This document shows positions 19,601 to 27,220 of a stretch of 38,419 nt of DNA, piece by piece. Source of the stretch: Pedobacter sp. ASV17 (GTDB lineage: Bacteria > Bacteroidota > Bacteroidia > Sphingobacteriales > Sphingobacteriaceae). How positions within the stretch are numbered: position 1 is the first letter of the stretch; each line of letters starts with the position of its first letter. The stretch is from assembly GCF_016429065.1 (NCBI RefSeq), contig NZ_JAELTX010000047.1, forward strand, positions 1-38,419. Reading direction: 5' to 3'. Position numbers and translations under genes: made by a program. The notes under the pieces were generated by a model. It saw only the letters and a list, made by a program, of their open reading frames with translations, had not been told where the DNA came from and made no database searches.

Positions 19601-20393
19601 GATGGTTAAACCAAAAGAATTTTAAATCCGTGAGCCTTAAAGCAACGAAATAAAAAATGATGAGCGCAGTGCCCCACAGCAACCTCCCGCTTCTGGCCAA
19701 GGCCAATCCACATGAGTTAACAAAAAGACTCACAAAAATCACCCCAATAATCCATAACCACAGTTCTGAACTAGTGTAGATATTGTCTGTATAATTATTA
19801 CTGAGCTTAACCGTAAAAAGATAATCCTTATTGAGACTGAAAATCTCTGTGGTTTCCTTATCGGTAAAGGAGGCTATTTCTAGTGTTTTTTTATCGTAAA
19901 GCCCAGGCCAGATTTCGTTTTTAAGATATTGGTTTTCAATAGCATATTGTGCTTTTACGGTAATCATAAAAACAAATACATACTGCCCTACCGTTTTTTT
20001 AATTAGCTCGTAATGACCATTGGGAAGCAGCACAAGAGACGTCCCTTCTTTTATCTTTTCTATGTTTGAAGGCAGCGCTTTATAGGTACTCCAATATTGT
20101 AATTCGTGATTTTTATAGACAAAGACGTTAATACCGCTTGTTCTATAAGTGGCGATAAAGCCATTAGCTAAACCTTCATCAACGCTGAACTTTTTAAGCT
20201 CCTCTAATTTTATCGGGAGGGTGAGATAATCGTAAACAATACGCTCTCTGGCCAATAAATTCTCCTGCAGTTCATTGGCTTCGTGGTGTAACAGGTCTTG
20301 ACGGGTGATTGAGTTACGTAAGGATATTGCCGTTACAAAACAGCAAAGACCCAATAGCAACATCAATAACCTAATTTTTAGTCCTGTATTCAA
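16665..20393 (-). CDS. NtrY-like multi-pass sensor histidine kinase
   Basis: 1242 residues from a TTG at 20393 (gives MNTGLKIRLLMLLLG, with the basic residues expected before a membrane anchor); the first in-frame ATG is at 20363. Layout: anchor helix, extracytoplasmic domain to about 205, a block of transmembrane helices to about 440, a second extracytoplasmic region, helix near 710, a further extracytoplasmic sensor region, helix near 935, and a HAMP domain. Then come HisKA with QVAHEIKNPLTPLKLG (phospho-acceptor near His1034) and HATPase with NNLFKNAIEAA, DNGKGI and SGTGLGLAFV. The catalytic half is NtrY-like. No response regulator is nearby, so it is an orphan here, paired instead with the outer-membrane protein one base downstream. 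Confidence 0.9.
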   Translation of the reverse strand: MNTGLKIRLLMLLLGLCCFVTAISLRNSITRQDLLHHEANELQENLLARERIVYDYLTLPIKLEELKKFSVDEGLANGFIATYRTSGINVFVYKNHELQYWSTYKALPSNIEKIKEGTSLVLLPNGHYELIKKTVGQYVFVFMITVKAQYAIENQYLKNEIWPGLYDKKTLEIASFTDKETTEIFSLNKDYLFTVKLSNNYTDNIYTSSELWLWIIGVIFVSLFVNSCGLALARSGRLLWGTALIIFYFVALRLTDLKFFWFNHQFDLRIFDPSIYAESDFLPSLGDLLLNVLAFTCIWIFIYAHRKEYRLPEWLARKKFANYLLFILFAVTLGGIGFLTEDLFFGVVYYSKIDFNISNIINLGWISWLSIFILCLVWLDIYLMVSAMVALCSHFVISTHQKLYVFLILLTGYTVYMLATDYTVFYLVYALLIFMIAYHQYTRKHRLSVSVMAVIFLCMATITSIKYIKFEDIKERTTRSGIARKLMNEDDPKVMNSIEVLEHGLTIDSQVVSYFKQPLLTQTSNFHNYISKNYLDGYLSRFEYKIFEYNSSDQSLKSAESLPINKYKNLVKFGAVKTQQANYFYRINDTFGFQNYFGIIPIFDGDSFLGTMVVELISRPYDYSSFFPDLLIDGKLKSDEDLSKYSLAFYKQNQLFGQSGKYVYPMFNTVFKGERDNIEFVNEYTETGSYSHAVYKPANNRLIVISIEKVDFTVRLATLSFFFLIFIIFGVLAYIITWLAVNISDSRGGLFNLNRYLMINANKILYKTRIQFSIVLSVVATLVIVGWTTFFNIRHQYLEQQTEQVREKLRKVQLAYEKHIALPGTISNNSESQFEFNQFADVNGVYLNLFDIEGNLYLTSLPKLYDLGIIGRKMGPMAYMQLAVQQKSEYINPVEKIGDFTYAAAYAPVRNANNQVVGYLSIPYYSNEEDYQAKIGLFINTLINIYALVFVLIGVLAVFLANQITSPLTFIQENIRRTKLGQANQPIVWHRQDEIGVLIKEYNKMIAELEISANKLARSERESAWREMAKQVAHEIKNPLTPLKLGVQLLEKSWKEKDPNFEKKFASFNKSFVEQIDSLATIASEFSNFAKMPDTKLEDIALVPIIEQAKEVFSSVDHVEIHVLNRSNKEVLVLGDKDQLLRSFNNLFKNAIEAADGKEKCVIKVHIANDEKQAFVEVEDNGKGIDPGLHSSIFRANFTTKSSGTGLGLAFVKQAIENAGGKVEFTSVLNNGTIFYLTFPLV

Positions 20394-20473
20394 ATTCGGC
20401 AGCTTTAAAATATAAATATACAGAAATGGGGCTGTCTAAAAAGCAAAATCTTTATTCCCAACGTATAAACACA

Positions 20474-20508
20474 GAAAAAGTTATCCATTAATTGCGGATA
20501 ACTTTTTC
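20474..20508 (-). terminator. Intrinsic terminator after fabD
   Basis: 13-base perfect arms (GAAAAAGTTATCC and complement) around a 9-base loop. On the minus strand the second arm ends in a U-run, as expected for a terminator. It lies 46 bases after the fabD stop and separates fabD from the kinase gene. Confidence 0.7.
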
Positions 20509-20553
20509 CATATTGATTAAAGTTGCCAAAGCAACTCATGATTAATTTAAAAA

Positions 20554-21438
20554 TTAGGCAATTGTTGCACTGCTGGTTTGAACATCTCTGCTCACTTTTT
20601 TAACCAATCCTTGTAGCACATTACCTGGTCCCACTTCTACAAAATCACTACCACCATCTGCAATCATATTGGTAGCCGTTTGTGTCCACCTAACCGCTCC
20701 AGTAAGCTGGGCAATTAAGTTTTCTTTAATTACGGCAGGATCGCTAGTTGGTAGTGCATTTACGTTTTGGTATATCGGGCAAACGGGTGCATTGATAGCT
20801 GTCGCTTCAATTGCTGCTTGCAATTCTACTTTTGCTGGCTCCATTAATGGCGAGTGAAACGCTCCACCTACATTTAATTTCAATGCTCTCTTAGCACCTG
20901 CAGCAGTTAATTTTTCACAAGCTTTATCTATTCCTTCAATAGTTCCAGAGATCACCAATTGACCAGGGCAGTTATAGTTTGCAGGTACTACTACCTCTTC
21001 TACTTCGGCACAAATTTGTTCTACTACCTCATCGGCCAAGCCTAAAATAGCAGCCATGGTTGAGGGTTGAATTTCACAAGCTTTTTGCATCGCATTAGCA
21101 CGAGCAATCACCAGTTTCAAACCATCTTCAAAAGATAAAGCATTAGCCGCAACTAGCGCCGAAAACTCACCTAAAGAGTGTCCTGCAACCATATTTGGCT
21201 GAAAGTCATCTCCTAAAACTTTTGCCAATATTACCGAGTGCAAGAAAATTGCTGGCTGCGTTACATTGGTTTGTTTTAATTCTTCATCAGTTCCGCTAAA
21301 CATGATATCGCTAATGCGAAAACCAATGATTTCGTTTGCCTTTTCAAAAAGTTCTTTAGCCAATGGACTGTTTTCGTACAAATCTTTGCCCATGCCTACA
21401 AACTGAGCACCTTGCCCAGGAAAAATATATGCCTTCAT
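20554..21438 (-). CDS. fabD: Malonyl CoA-acyl carrier protein transacylase
   Basis: 294 residues, normal length for FabD, which moves malonyl from CoA to acyl carrier protein for fatty-acid synthesis. Motifs: GQGAQ (8-12), QPAIF (61-65), nucleophile elbow GHSLGE with Ser88, Arg113 in IARANAM, and catalytic His195 in GGAFHSPLM. The start MKAYIFPGQGAQ is the usual family start. It stands alone on the minus strand, with a hairpin terminator after it and a 164-base repeat-bearing gap before it. Confidence 0.97.
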   Translation of the reverse strand: MKAYIFPGQGAQFVGMGKDLYENSPLAKELFEKANEIIGFRISDIMFSGTDEELKQTNVTQPAIFLHSVILAKVLGDDFQPNMVAGHSLGEFSALVAANALSFEDGLKLVIARANAMQKACEIQPSTMAAILGLADEVVEQICAEVEEVVVPANYNCPGQLVISGTIEGIDKACEKLTAAGAKRALKLNVGGAFHSPLMEPAKVELQAAIEATAINAPVCPIYQNVNALPTSDPAVIKENLIAQLTGAVRWTQTATNMIADGGSDFVEVGPGNVLQGLVKKVSRDVQTSSATIA

Positions 21439-21566
21439 ACCCTTTAAATATTGTTGGTTGTTCTATTGTTAAATTGATGGATTGCTATCAACGACGACAA
21501 GCTACCACCTAAAAAACCGTATTGCATTATTTCGCATCTACGGTAAATCCGTATTTCGTAAATCCC

Positions 21567-21584
21567 TGCCTGCCGCAACAGGCA
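21567..21584. repeat. Short inverted repeat TGCCTG...CAGGCA
   Basis: TGCCTG/CAGGCA arms around CCGCAA in the gap between folE and fabD, flanked by short CGTAAATCC copies. It resembles the dispersed CCTGCCTG-type intergenic repeats I associate with this group, from memory. It may be a weak folE terminator. Confidence 0.4.
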
Positions 21585-21602
21585 AGGTAAAATCGTAAAT
21601 CC

Positions 21603-22235
21603 TTAGTCTAAACTTGCGGTAATTAACCTTAAAAACTCGGCTCTGGTTTTATCATTTTTCATAAACTCGCCAGTAAAAGCCGAGGTAGTAGTCACCGAAT
21701 TTTGTTTCTGTACACCACGCATGGCCATACACAAGTGTTTACACTCAATTACTACCGCTACACCAGCCGGTGCCAAAGTGTTTTGGATACAGTCTCTGAT
21801 TTCGTTGGTTAAACGCTCCTGCACCTGCAAACGACGAGCAAAAGCATCTACCACTCTTGGAATTTTACTCAAGCCAACAATATGTCCATTAGGAATATAA
21901 GCGATATGCGCTTTACCAAAAAATGGCAGCATATGGTGTTCACACATTGAGAAAACCTCAATATCCTTTACCACTACCATTTGGCTATAATCTTCCTTGA
22001 ACATCGCCGATTTTAAAATCTGTTCGGGCTTAATATCGTAACCATGAGTAAGATACTGCAAAGCTTTGGCCACACGCTCAGGGGTTTTCACCAAACCTTC
22101 ACGCTCTGGGTCTTCACCCAAACGTTCCAAAATATCCTTATAATGTACCGCTACTCCGTTAATTTTATCCTCGTCATATCGTTCTATTTTTTGGTAGCCC
22201 AATATTTCTTCTTCGTGGTCGTGTTCGTGTGCCAT
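21603..22235 (-). CDS. folE: GTP cyclohydrolase I
   Basis: 210 residues. Converts GTP to 7,8-dihydroneopterin triphosphate, the entry step to folate, tetrahydropterins and 7-deazaguanines. Zinc ligands are in place: Cys98 and His101 in [18 protein letters not shown], and Cys169 in [15 protein letters not shown]. The last motif is the family signature. The first ~25 residues ([15 protein letters not shown]) are an acidic, His-containing extension with no obvious function. It begins 12 bases after the stop of the PTPS-family gene, so the two form an operon that links GTP to a pyruvoyl- or carboxy-tetrahydropterin. Confidence 0.97.
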   Translation of the reverse strand: MAHEHDHEEEILGYQKIERYDEDKINGVAVHYKDILERLGEDPEREGLVKTPERVAKALQYLTHGYDIKPEQILKSAMFKEDYSQMVVVKDIEVFSMCEHHMLPFFGKAHIAYIPNGHIVGLSKIPRVVDAFARRLQVQERLTNEIRDCIQNTLAPAGVAVVIECKHLCMAMRGVQKQNSVTTTSAFTGEFMKNDKTRAEFLRLITASLD

Positions 22236-22247
22236 AAATGAGATGTA

Positions 22248-22658
22248 TTAGCCGAAATATTCGACGTAGTTGTTATCTGTTTCGTAAATTTTAATGCAAT
22301 GAAGCTGAGCGCCACTTTCGCCAACATGAGGTGCCAATATATCCCAAATGGCAATAGCCAAGTTCTCTGTAGAAGCCAGTTTCCCTTTCATGAAATCCAC
22401 ATCCAAGTTCAAGTTTTTATGGTCTACCTTATCAATCACATGCTTGTTGATGACTTGTTTTAGCCATTTTAAATCCACCAAAAAGCCAGTTTCTGGATTT
22501 ACTTCGCCCTTAACCGTTACAAACAGCTGATAGTTATGTCCATGCCAGTTCGGGTTTGCGCATTTGCCAAAAACTGCAGTGTTTTCATCCTCACTCCAAT
22601 CTGGACGAGCAAGTTTATGAGCGGCATTAAAGCTCTCCCTACGTGTAATATAAATCAT
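22248..22658 (-). CDS. 6-pyruvoyl-tetrahydropterin synthase family protein (PTPS/QueD)
   Basis: 136 residues. Zinc ligands His14 (FNAAHKL), His39 and His41 (NWHGHNY), catalytic Cys33 in GKCANPNWHGH, and a C-terminal active-site Glu in IKIYETDNNYVEY. The spacing is CxxxxxHGH. As I recall the subfamily work, this goes with eukaryotic-style PTPS making 6-pyruvoyltetrahydropterin, whereas QueD proper has CxxxHGH. The product may therefore feed a tetrahydropterin cofactor rather than, or as well as, queuosine. First gene of an operon with folE, 12 bases downstream. A -7-like element lies 18 bases before the ATG. Confidence 0.9.
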   Translation of the reverse strand: MIYITRRESFNAAHKLARPDWSEDENTAVFGKCANPNWHGHNYQLFVTVKGEVNPETGFLVDLKWLKQVINKHVIDKVDHKNLNLDVDFMKGKLASTENLAIAIWDILAPHVGESGAQLHCIKIYETDNNYVEYFG

Positions 22659-22675
22659 CTTTAAAAAATAAAGTG

Positions 22676-22683
22676 CAAATATA
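22676..22683 (-). promoter_or_regulatory. Bacteroidota-type -7 element for the PTPS-folE operon
   Basis: TATATTTG on the minus strand, an exact TAnnTTTG match, 18 bases upstream of the ATG at 22658. This implies a very short leader. No clear -33 TTG at standard spacing. Confidence 0.45.
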
Positions 22684-22738
22684 CAGATAAAGTCAATAGC
22701 CTAACGTTGATATTGACCCGAAGTTAAAATTGTGCTTC

Positions 22739-22769
22739 AACCTCGTAGGTTTTAAAAACCTACGAGGTT
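22739..22769. repeat. Palindromic repeat, CCTCGTAGG family, copy 3
   Basis: AACCTCGTAGGTTTT, one A, then its exact complement. The same arms as the copies at 2046 and 2246, about 20 kb away, with a different centre. It sits between the divergent PTPS-folE and mqnB transcription units. Confidence 0.88.
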
Positions 22770-22815
22770 TGCTAACGCATTACAAACAACCAGAAAATAA
22801 TCGTTACTTAGCGCT

Positions 22816-23442
22816 ATGAAACTTCTAGTAGTGGCAGCAACCCAAGCTGAAATAGCACCTACGCTAGCACATTTTGGAATTGCTTCAAACAACTTCACCG
22901 AAACCGAAACCTTTGACCTGCTCATTACTGGCGTAGGCATGGTAGCCACCGCTTTTTCATTAGGAAAGCAGCTAAGCAACCAATACAACCTGGTACTTAA
23001 TGTGGGCATTGCAGGCAGTTTCGACAAAGAAATTAGTTTAGGAGAAGTGGTCAATATCACCCACGACACCTTCGCAGAACTGGGTGCGGAAAACCACGAC
23101 AGTTTCATCACTTTACCTCAATTGGGCTTTGGCGAAAACGCCTTTTCTTCTACCACAGAAGTAAAGTTAGAATTAAGAAAAGTGAAAGGCATTACGGTCA
23201 ACAAAGTACATGGCAATGCTCAAAGTATCCACAAAACCATCCAACTATACCAACCCCAAACGGAAAGCATGGAAGGTTCCGCTGTTTTTTACGCTTGTCA
23301 GCAATTGAACATTCCCGCTTTACAAATCCGCAGCATTTCTAACTATGTAGAACCGCGCAACAGAGAAAGCTGGCAAATAGGCTTAGCCGTTAAGAATTTG
23401 AATGATTGGCTAATCGATTTCATCAATAAATCTTCTAACTAA
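22816..23442 (+). CDS. mqnB: Futalosine hydrolase
   Basis: 208 residues, a nucleoside-phosphorylase-fold hydrolase that releases hypoxanthine from futalosine in the alternative menaquinone pathway. Family features: MKLLVVAATQAEI at the start, LLITGVGMVATAF (about 35-47), LVLNVGIAGSFDKEISLGEVVN (about 59-80), and the substrate-binding ESMEGSAVFYAC (about 154-165). The ending QIRSISNYVEPRNRESW is typical. The mqnB call is strengthened by mqnD two genes downstream. Seven bases separate it from the sulfurtransferase gene, so the two are cotranscribed. Confidence 0.92.
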   Translation: MKLLVVAATQAEIAPTLAHFGIASNNFTETETFDLLITGVGMVATAFSLGKQLSNQYNLVLNVGIAGSFDKEISLGEVVNITHDTFAELGAENHDSFITLPQLGFGENAFSSTTEVKLELRKVKGITVNKVHGNAQSIHKTIQLYQPQTESMEGSAVFYACQQLNIPALQIRSISNYVEPRNRESWQIGLAVKNLNDWLIDFINKSSN

Positions 23443-23449
23443 GCGCATC

Positions 23450-24310
23450 ATGGCAAACCAAAATGATTTGAGCCCTATGATCAAGGTAGATGAGTTAAAA
23501 CTACTTATCGACCAATTTCCAGAAGTTGTAATTGTAGACGTAAGCAATGAAAAGAATGCCAAAGAAAACTACCTCCAACAACATTTAGACAATGCTATAT
23601 TTCTAGACTTAAACAAAGACCTCGCTGATATTAAAACAGATTTAGCACTTGGCGGGCGGCATCCGTTACCGCAAACAGCAAATTTTATAGCCCTTTTATC
23701 GGACATCGGCATCTCTACAGATAGCCACATTATTATTTATGACCATAAAAACGGCGCAAATGCTGCCGCAAGATTTTGGTGGATGATGAAGTCGGTTGGG
23801 CATAAAAATGTACAGGTTTTAGACGGTGGTTTTCAGGAAGCTGAAAAAAGAAACTACCCAATGAACAACCATGCCCCAACTCTCCGAAAAGCGGAAAATT
23901 ATACAAATATCACAGATTGGCAGCTACCAATAGTAGATTTAGAAGAAGTAGATTTGGCATCAAAAAGCCAAGAGTATTTAATTATAGATGTCCGAGAAAA
24001 ACCTCGTTACGATGGTGAATTTGAACCCATTGATTTAATTGCGGGACATATCCCCAACGCCATAAATATCCCTTTCATAGACAACCTCGAAGAAAACGGA
24101 CTGTTCAAAACGCCAAAAAAATTAAGAGAGAAGTACCAGGAAATATTTGATGAATTCGACAATGGTCAAATCATCGTTCATTGTGGTTCTGGCGTAACAG
24201 CATGCCATTCATTACTGGCTATGTCTTATGCTGGTTTTAACATTCCCAAATTATATCCTGGCTCATGGAGCGAATGGAGCAGAAACCATAAACCCATTGA
24301 AAAAACTTAA
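23450..24310 (+). CDS. Two-domain sulfurtransferase (rhodanese / mercaptopyruvate type)
   Basis: 286 residues with tandem rhodanese domains. The N-terminal domain (about 10-135) is the inactive copy with IIIYDHKNGANAAARFWW. The C-terminal domain (about 160-280) carries the catalytic loop HCGSGVTACH with Cys245. CGSGVT is the loop of the SseA/mercaptopyruvate group, whereas classical thiosulfate transferases have CRKGVT. It would move sulfur from 3-mercaptopyruvate or thiosulfate to an acceptor such as cyanide or a thiol. It sits 7 bases after mqnB. No link to menaquinone synthesis is known to me. Confidence 0.92.
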   Translation: MANQNDLSPMIKVDELKLLIDQFPEVVIVDVSNEKNAKENYLQQHLDNAIFLDLNKDLADIKTDLALGGRHPLPQTANFIALLSDIGISTDSHIIIYDHKNGANAAARFWWMMKSVGHKNVQVLDGGFQEAEKRNYPMNNHAPTLRKAENYTNITDWQLPIVDLEEVDLASKSQEYLIIDVREKPRYDGEFEPIDLIAGHIPNAINIPFIDNLEENGLFKTPKKLREKYQEIFDEFDNGQIIVHCGSGVTACHSLLAMSYAGFNIPKLYPGSWSEWSRNHKPIEKT

Positions 24311-24380
24311 AGGTTTCCAACACTAATTTATAATGTGAGTTTGTTTGAAAATTATCTGCTATAATTGAAAAACAATGCCC

Positions 24381-24433
24381 CTATGTGTTTGTATTTATTA
24401 AAAAGGAAATAATAAAACCACATAGACACATAG
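24381..24433. repeat. Inverted repeat CTATGTGT / ACACATAG
   Basis: 8-base arms 37 bases apart in the 181-base gap between the sulfurtransferase and mqnD. The right side has CACATAG twice in a row. It may end the mqnB transcript or be a dispersed intergenic repeat. Confidence 0.4.
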
Positions 24434-24491
24434 CAAAAATAATTGAAGCTCAAATGACGCTTAAATTTATTTCATCCCGTAAATTTACCGC

Positions 24492-25346
24492 ATGGAACTT
24501 ACACTCGGTTTTTCGCCCTGCCCTAACGATACTTTCATTTTTGATGCCTTGATTCATGGCAAAATAGATACAGAAGGCTTAAGCTTCAAAGTATTTTTTG
24601 ATGATGTAGAAACATTAAATCAAAAAGCCTTACGTGGCGAGTTGGACATTACCAAATTGAGTTTTCACGCCTTTGCTTACGTTGCCGAGCGATACGCCTT
24701 GCTGGATGCAGGTAGCGCTTTAGGTTTTGGCGTTGGCCCCTTGTTAATCTGCAAAAAGGAAAATGCTGAGCGCATAGAGAGCCAATTGAAAAATGGAAGC
24801 TTTGATCTAAAAACGGGCATTCCAGGCAAATACACCACCGCAAATTTTCTGTTAGGCGTAGCTTATCCGCAGCTCACCGATAAAAGAGAAATGGTGTTTT
24901 CGGAAATTGAAGATGCCTTATTAAATGATGAAATAGACCTTGGTTTAATCATTCATGAAAATCGTTTTACCTACCAAGCCAAAGGACTACACAAAGTAAT
25001 TGACTTAGGCGCCTACTGGGAAGAATTTTCAGGCTGTGCCATTCCATTAGGGGGTATTGTAGTGAACAGAAATTTACCCTTGGAAATTCAGAAAAAAATT
25101 AACCTACTGGTCAAAAAATCGGTAGAATACGCTTTTGAAAATCCTAAATCAGGTATTGAATTTATCCGAGAGCACGCACAGGCCATGGAGGAGGAAGTGA
25201 TGTACAAACATATCGAGCTGTACGTTAATCAATACTCGGTATATTTAGGTGTTGAAGGCCGCAAAGCGATTGATACCTTATTCGATATCGCCACCAAAAA
25301 CGAGGTCATCCCACCGATAGCAAAGAGTTTGTATGTAAGTGCTTAG
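24492..25346 (+). CDS. mqnD: 1,4-dihydroxy-6-naphthoate synthase
   Basis: 284 residues. MqnD converts cyclic dehypoxanthine futalosine to 1,4-dihydroxy-6-naphthoate in the futalosine menaquinone pathway. It has a periplasmic-binding-protein fold without a signal peptide. Signature residues: LGFSPCPNDTFIFDALIHG at the N-terminus, ELDITKLSFHAFAYV (about 54-68), GFGVGPLL (about 78-85), and LGLIIHENRFTY (about 155-166). Together with mqnB 1 kb upstream it shows that this organism makes menaquinone through futalosine. mqnA and mqnC are not in the window. Confidence 0.95.
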   Translation: MELTLGFSPCPNDTFIFDALIHGKIDTEGLSFKVFFDDVETLNQKALRGELDITKLSFHAFAYVAERYALLDAGSALGFGVGPLLICKKENAERIESQLKNGSFDLKTGIPGKYTTANFLLGVAYPQLTDKREMVFSEIEDALLNDEIDLGLIIHENRFTYQAKGLHKVIDLGAYWEEFSGCAIPLGGIVVNRNLPLEIQKKINLLVKKSVEYAFENPKSGIEFIREHAQAMEEEVMYKHIELYVNQYSVYLGVEGRKAIDTLFDIATKNEVIPPIAKSLYVSA

Positions 25347-25445
25347 AGGACAAAAGAACAAGGATTGAAGAGCAAAGACTAGGTTACACGGCCTTCTATC
25401 AAGATGAGTTCCCCGAATAATCAGGGGGATAAGTTAGCGACAAAT

Positions 25446-25473
25446 GAGATCCTTCGCTGCGCTCTGGATGACA
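25446..25473. repeat. Dispersed intergenic repeat relic (GATCCTTCGCTGCGCT type)
   Basis: GAGATCCTTCGCTGCGCTCT followed by GGATGACA in the 220-base gap between mqnD and a lipoprotein gene. I recognise it from memory as a sequence widely scattered between genes in many bacteria. Nothing else gene-like was seen in 25347-25566. Confidence 0.4.
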
Positions 25474-25566
25474 AATTAGGACGGTTTACTTCGTGATCAT
25501 ACCGCACAATAATATTTTCGCTTTTCCCAAAAAACTAACCCCCAGCTACTAGTCCCTAACCACTAA

Positions 25567-25950
25567 TTACTGGTTACAAGGTCCTTCTGGTATTTCTTTG
25601 CTCATCTTGAGCACTTTGGTCACCACCATCGTAGAATCATAACCACCAGTAACGGTAGTCGTGTCTGATTTCACCAAATGGCATTCCACTTCTATATACA
25701 CTGGAGTGTAGGGTTTTTCAAAACCTAAATTGGTATATTCCAGTTCCAAGTTCTTTGCACTATCGGCCACCCAGTACTCACGGCCCTCATCGCAATCGGT
25801 AAACGATTTCACTTCTGGACCATAGCTATATAGGCCTTTTAAAGTTAAAGACTTACCTTTTTCCTGCTCCGAACCTTTGTTGCCACTACAAGCCCATAAA
25901 AGACCCATGGCCAACAATACTACACAAACTAACTTTTTCCTGGTACACAT
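25567..25950 (-). CDS. Small lipoprotein of unknown function
   Basis: 127 residues with a lipoprotein signal (MCTRKKLVCVVLLAMGLLWAC, lipidated at Cys21), then a short polar linker and a beta-rich domain (LTLKGLYSYGPEVKSFTDCDEGREYWVADSAK region, then PVYIEVECHL). Internal Cys residues in TDCDEG, VECHL and the C-terminal GPCNQ could form disulfides in the periplasm. The ATG is 3 bases after the stop of the LolC/E-like permease gene, so it is the last gene of a three-gene operon. It resembles copper-resistance-type or NlpE-like small lipoproteins only in general plan. No family is assigned. Confidence 0.82.
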   Translation of the reverse strand: MCTRKKLVCVVLLAMGLLWACSGNKGSEQEKGKSLTLKGLYSYGPEVKSFTDCDEGREYWVADSAKNLELEYTNLGFEKPYTPVYIEVECHLVKSDTTTVTGGYDSTMVVTKVLKMSKEIPEGPCNQ

Positions 25951-25953
25951 ATG

Positions 25954-27189
25954 CTAGAGATCTTGATTAATACGATCTATCTTTTTAACGCTTAAATTTG
26001 ATGCCAAACCCGCCGCTATAAAAGAAAAAAAACTTACAGTGGCAAAAACCAGCACAAAATCTTTCCACTTTAGGGCAATAGGATAAGCATTAGAAAACAT
26101 AAAATTTGCATCGCCCATTTTAATCCAGCCAAAACGCTGTTGGAGCAAGCAAAAAATCAATCCTATCAACACCCCAAAGATACAACCTGTAAGCGTTATC
26201 ATCATGCCTTCTGCTAAAAAAATTCGCTTTATTAGCTTCTTTCCCGCTCCAAGGCTACTTAGCACCGATATATCTTTTTGCTTATCGATCACTAACATGG
26301 TTAACGAGCCAATGATATTAAAAATTGCAATGATCAAAATAAAGGTCAGTATAATATACACCATCCATTTTTCTGAACCTAATACATTGTAAAGTGCCTG
26401 ATTTTGCTCAATCCTGTTTTTCACAACGTAGCTACTGCCCAAATCTTGCTCTACCTTTTTCTTAAAGGCCTCGGCATCCACTCCTGTGTTTACATTAATT
26501 TCAATTGACGACACGTCTTTTGGTTCACCAAGCAATTCTCTGGCAAAGCTCAAGGGAACAATGAGTAAGTTGTCAAAATCTTGCTGCACTTCAAAAATAC
26601 CTGCGGGCGAAATACTCAACATCGTGAAATCATCCAAAGGATTCACCGAATTTCCTTGAGCACCTTTTTTGGGCGAATAAATCTGCAATTGCTCAAAAGG
26701 ATCGGCGGGATTTACACTCAAGAATGCTTGTAATGCCGAGCCCAATACCGCTTGTGGTTGCCCTGCCCTATTCTCCAACACAAAAGTCCCATCCACCATA
26801 ATGGTATCCAAACTTTTGTTTTTAAGGAAATCATTGCTCACACCCTTAATCATTGCTGGGGTTTGTTTCGTATCGTATCTTACCAAAGCATTTTCACTCA
26901 ATACTTCGGTAAACGAATAAACCTTTTCATCCTTTCTCAATTGATTGAAATAGGCCGTATTGGGATTAAACGTTTTTCCTTTGGCTGGCATTACCACCAC
27001 CTGTGGTGTGATGCTGTTAAACATCTTCAGCACCATTTCTTCAAATCCGTTGAATACAGAAAGAATAATGATCAACGCCGCACTGCCTACCAAAACACCT
27101 ACCATTGAAATGGCCGAAATGATGTTGATGGCATTGGTAGACTTCTTGGCAAAAAGATACCTACGGGCGATATAAAGTGCAGTGTTCAC
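25954..27189 (-). CDS. FtsX-like ABC transporter permease, LolC/LolE type
   Basis: 411 residues. Start is GTG at 27189: an in-frame TAA lies directly before it, and the next Met would remove the conserved N-terminus ALYIARRYLFAKKS. Topology is that of MacB/LolCE permeases: first helix about 22-46 (IISAISMVGVLVGSAALIIIL, then SVFNGFE), a periplasmic domain to about 265, then three helices (MVYIILTFILIIAIFNIIGS; ITLTGCIFGVLIGLIFCL; FVLVFATVSFFSFIAAGLAS). SVFNGFEEMVLK is typical of LolC/E. It would work with an ATPase encoded elsewhere to extract lipoproteins from the inner membrane. Its operon partners here are an MBL hydrolase 31 bases upstream and a lipoprotein 3 bases downstream. Confidence 0.9.
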   Translation of the reverse strand: MNTALYIARRYLFAKKSTNAINIISAISMVGVLVGSAALIIILSVFNGFEEMVLKMFNSITPQVVVMPAKGKTFNPNTAYFNQLRKDEKVYSFTEVLSENALVRYDTKQTPAMIKGVSNDFLKNKSLDTIMVDGTFVLENRAGQPQAVLGSALQAFLSVNPADPFEQLQIYSPKKGAQGNSVNPLDDFTMLSISPAGIFEVQQDFDNLLIVPLSFARELLGEPKDVSSIEINVNTGVDAEAFKKKVEQDLGSSYVVKNRIEQNQALYNVLGSEKWMVYIILTFILIIAIFNIIGSLTMLVIDKQKDISVLSSLGAGKKLIKRIFLAEGMMITLTGCIFGVLIGLIFCLLQQRFGWIKMGDANFMFSNAYPIALKWKDFVLVFATVSFFSFIAAGLASNLSVKKIDRINQDL

Positions 27190-27220
27190 TTAGTAAAGAT
27201 AAGTTTAGCAGCAATAAAAT

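Noticed and set aside
24311..24491. Possible riboswitch or small RNA before mqnD
   Set aside because: Only an 8-base inverted repeat is visible; no conserved riboswitch core can be recognised.
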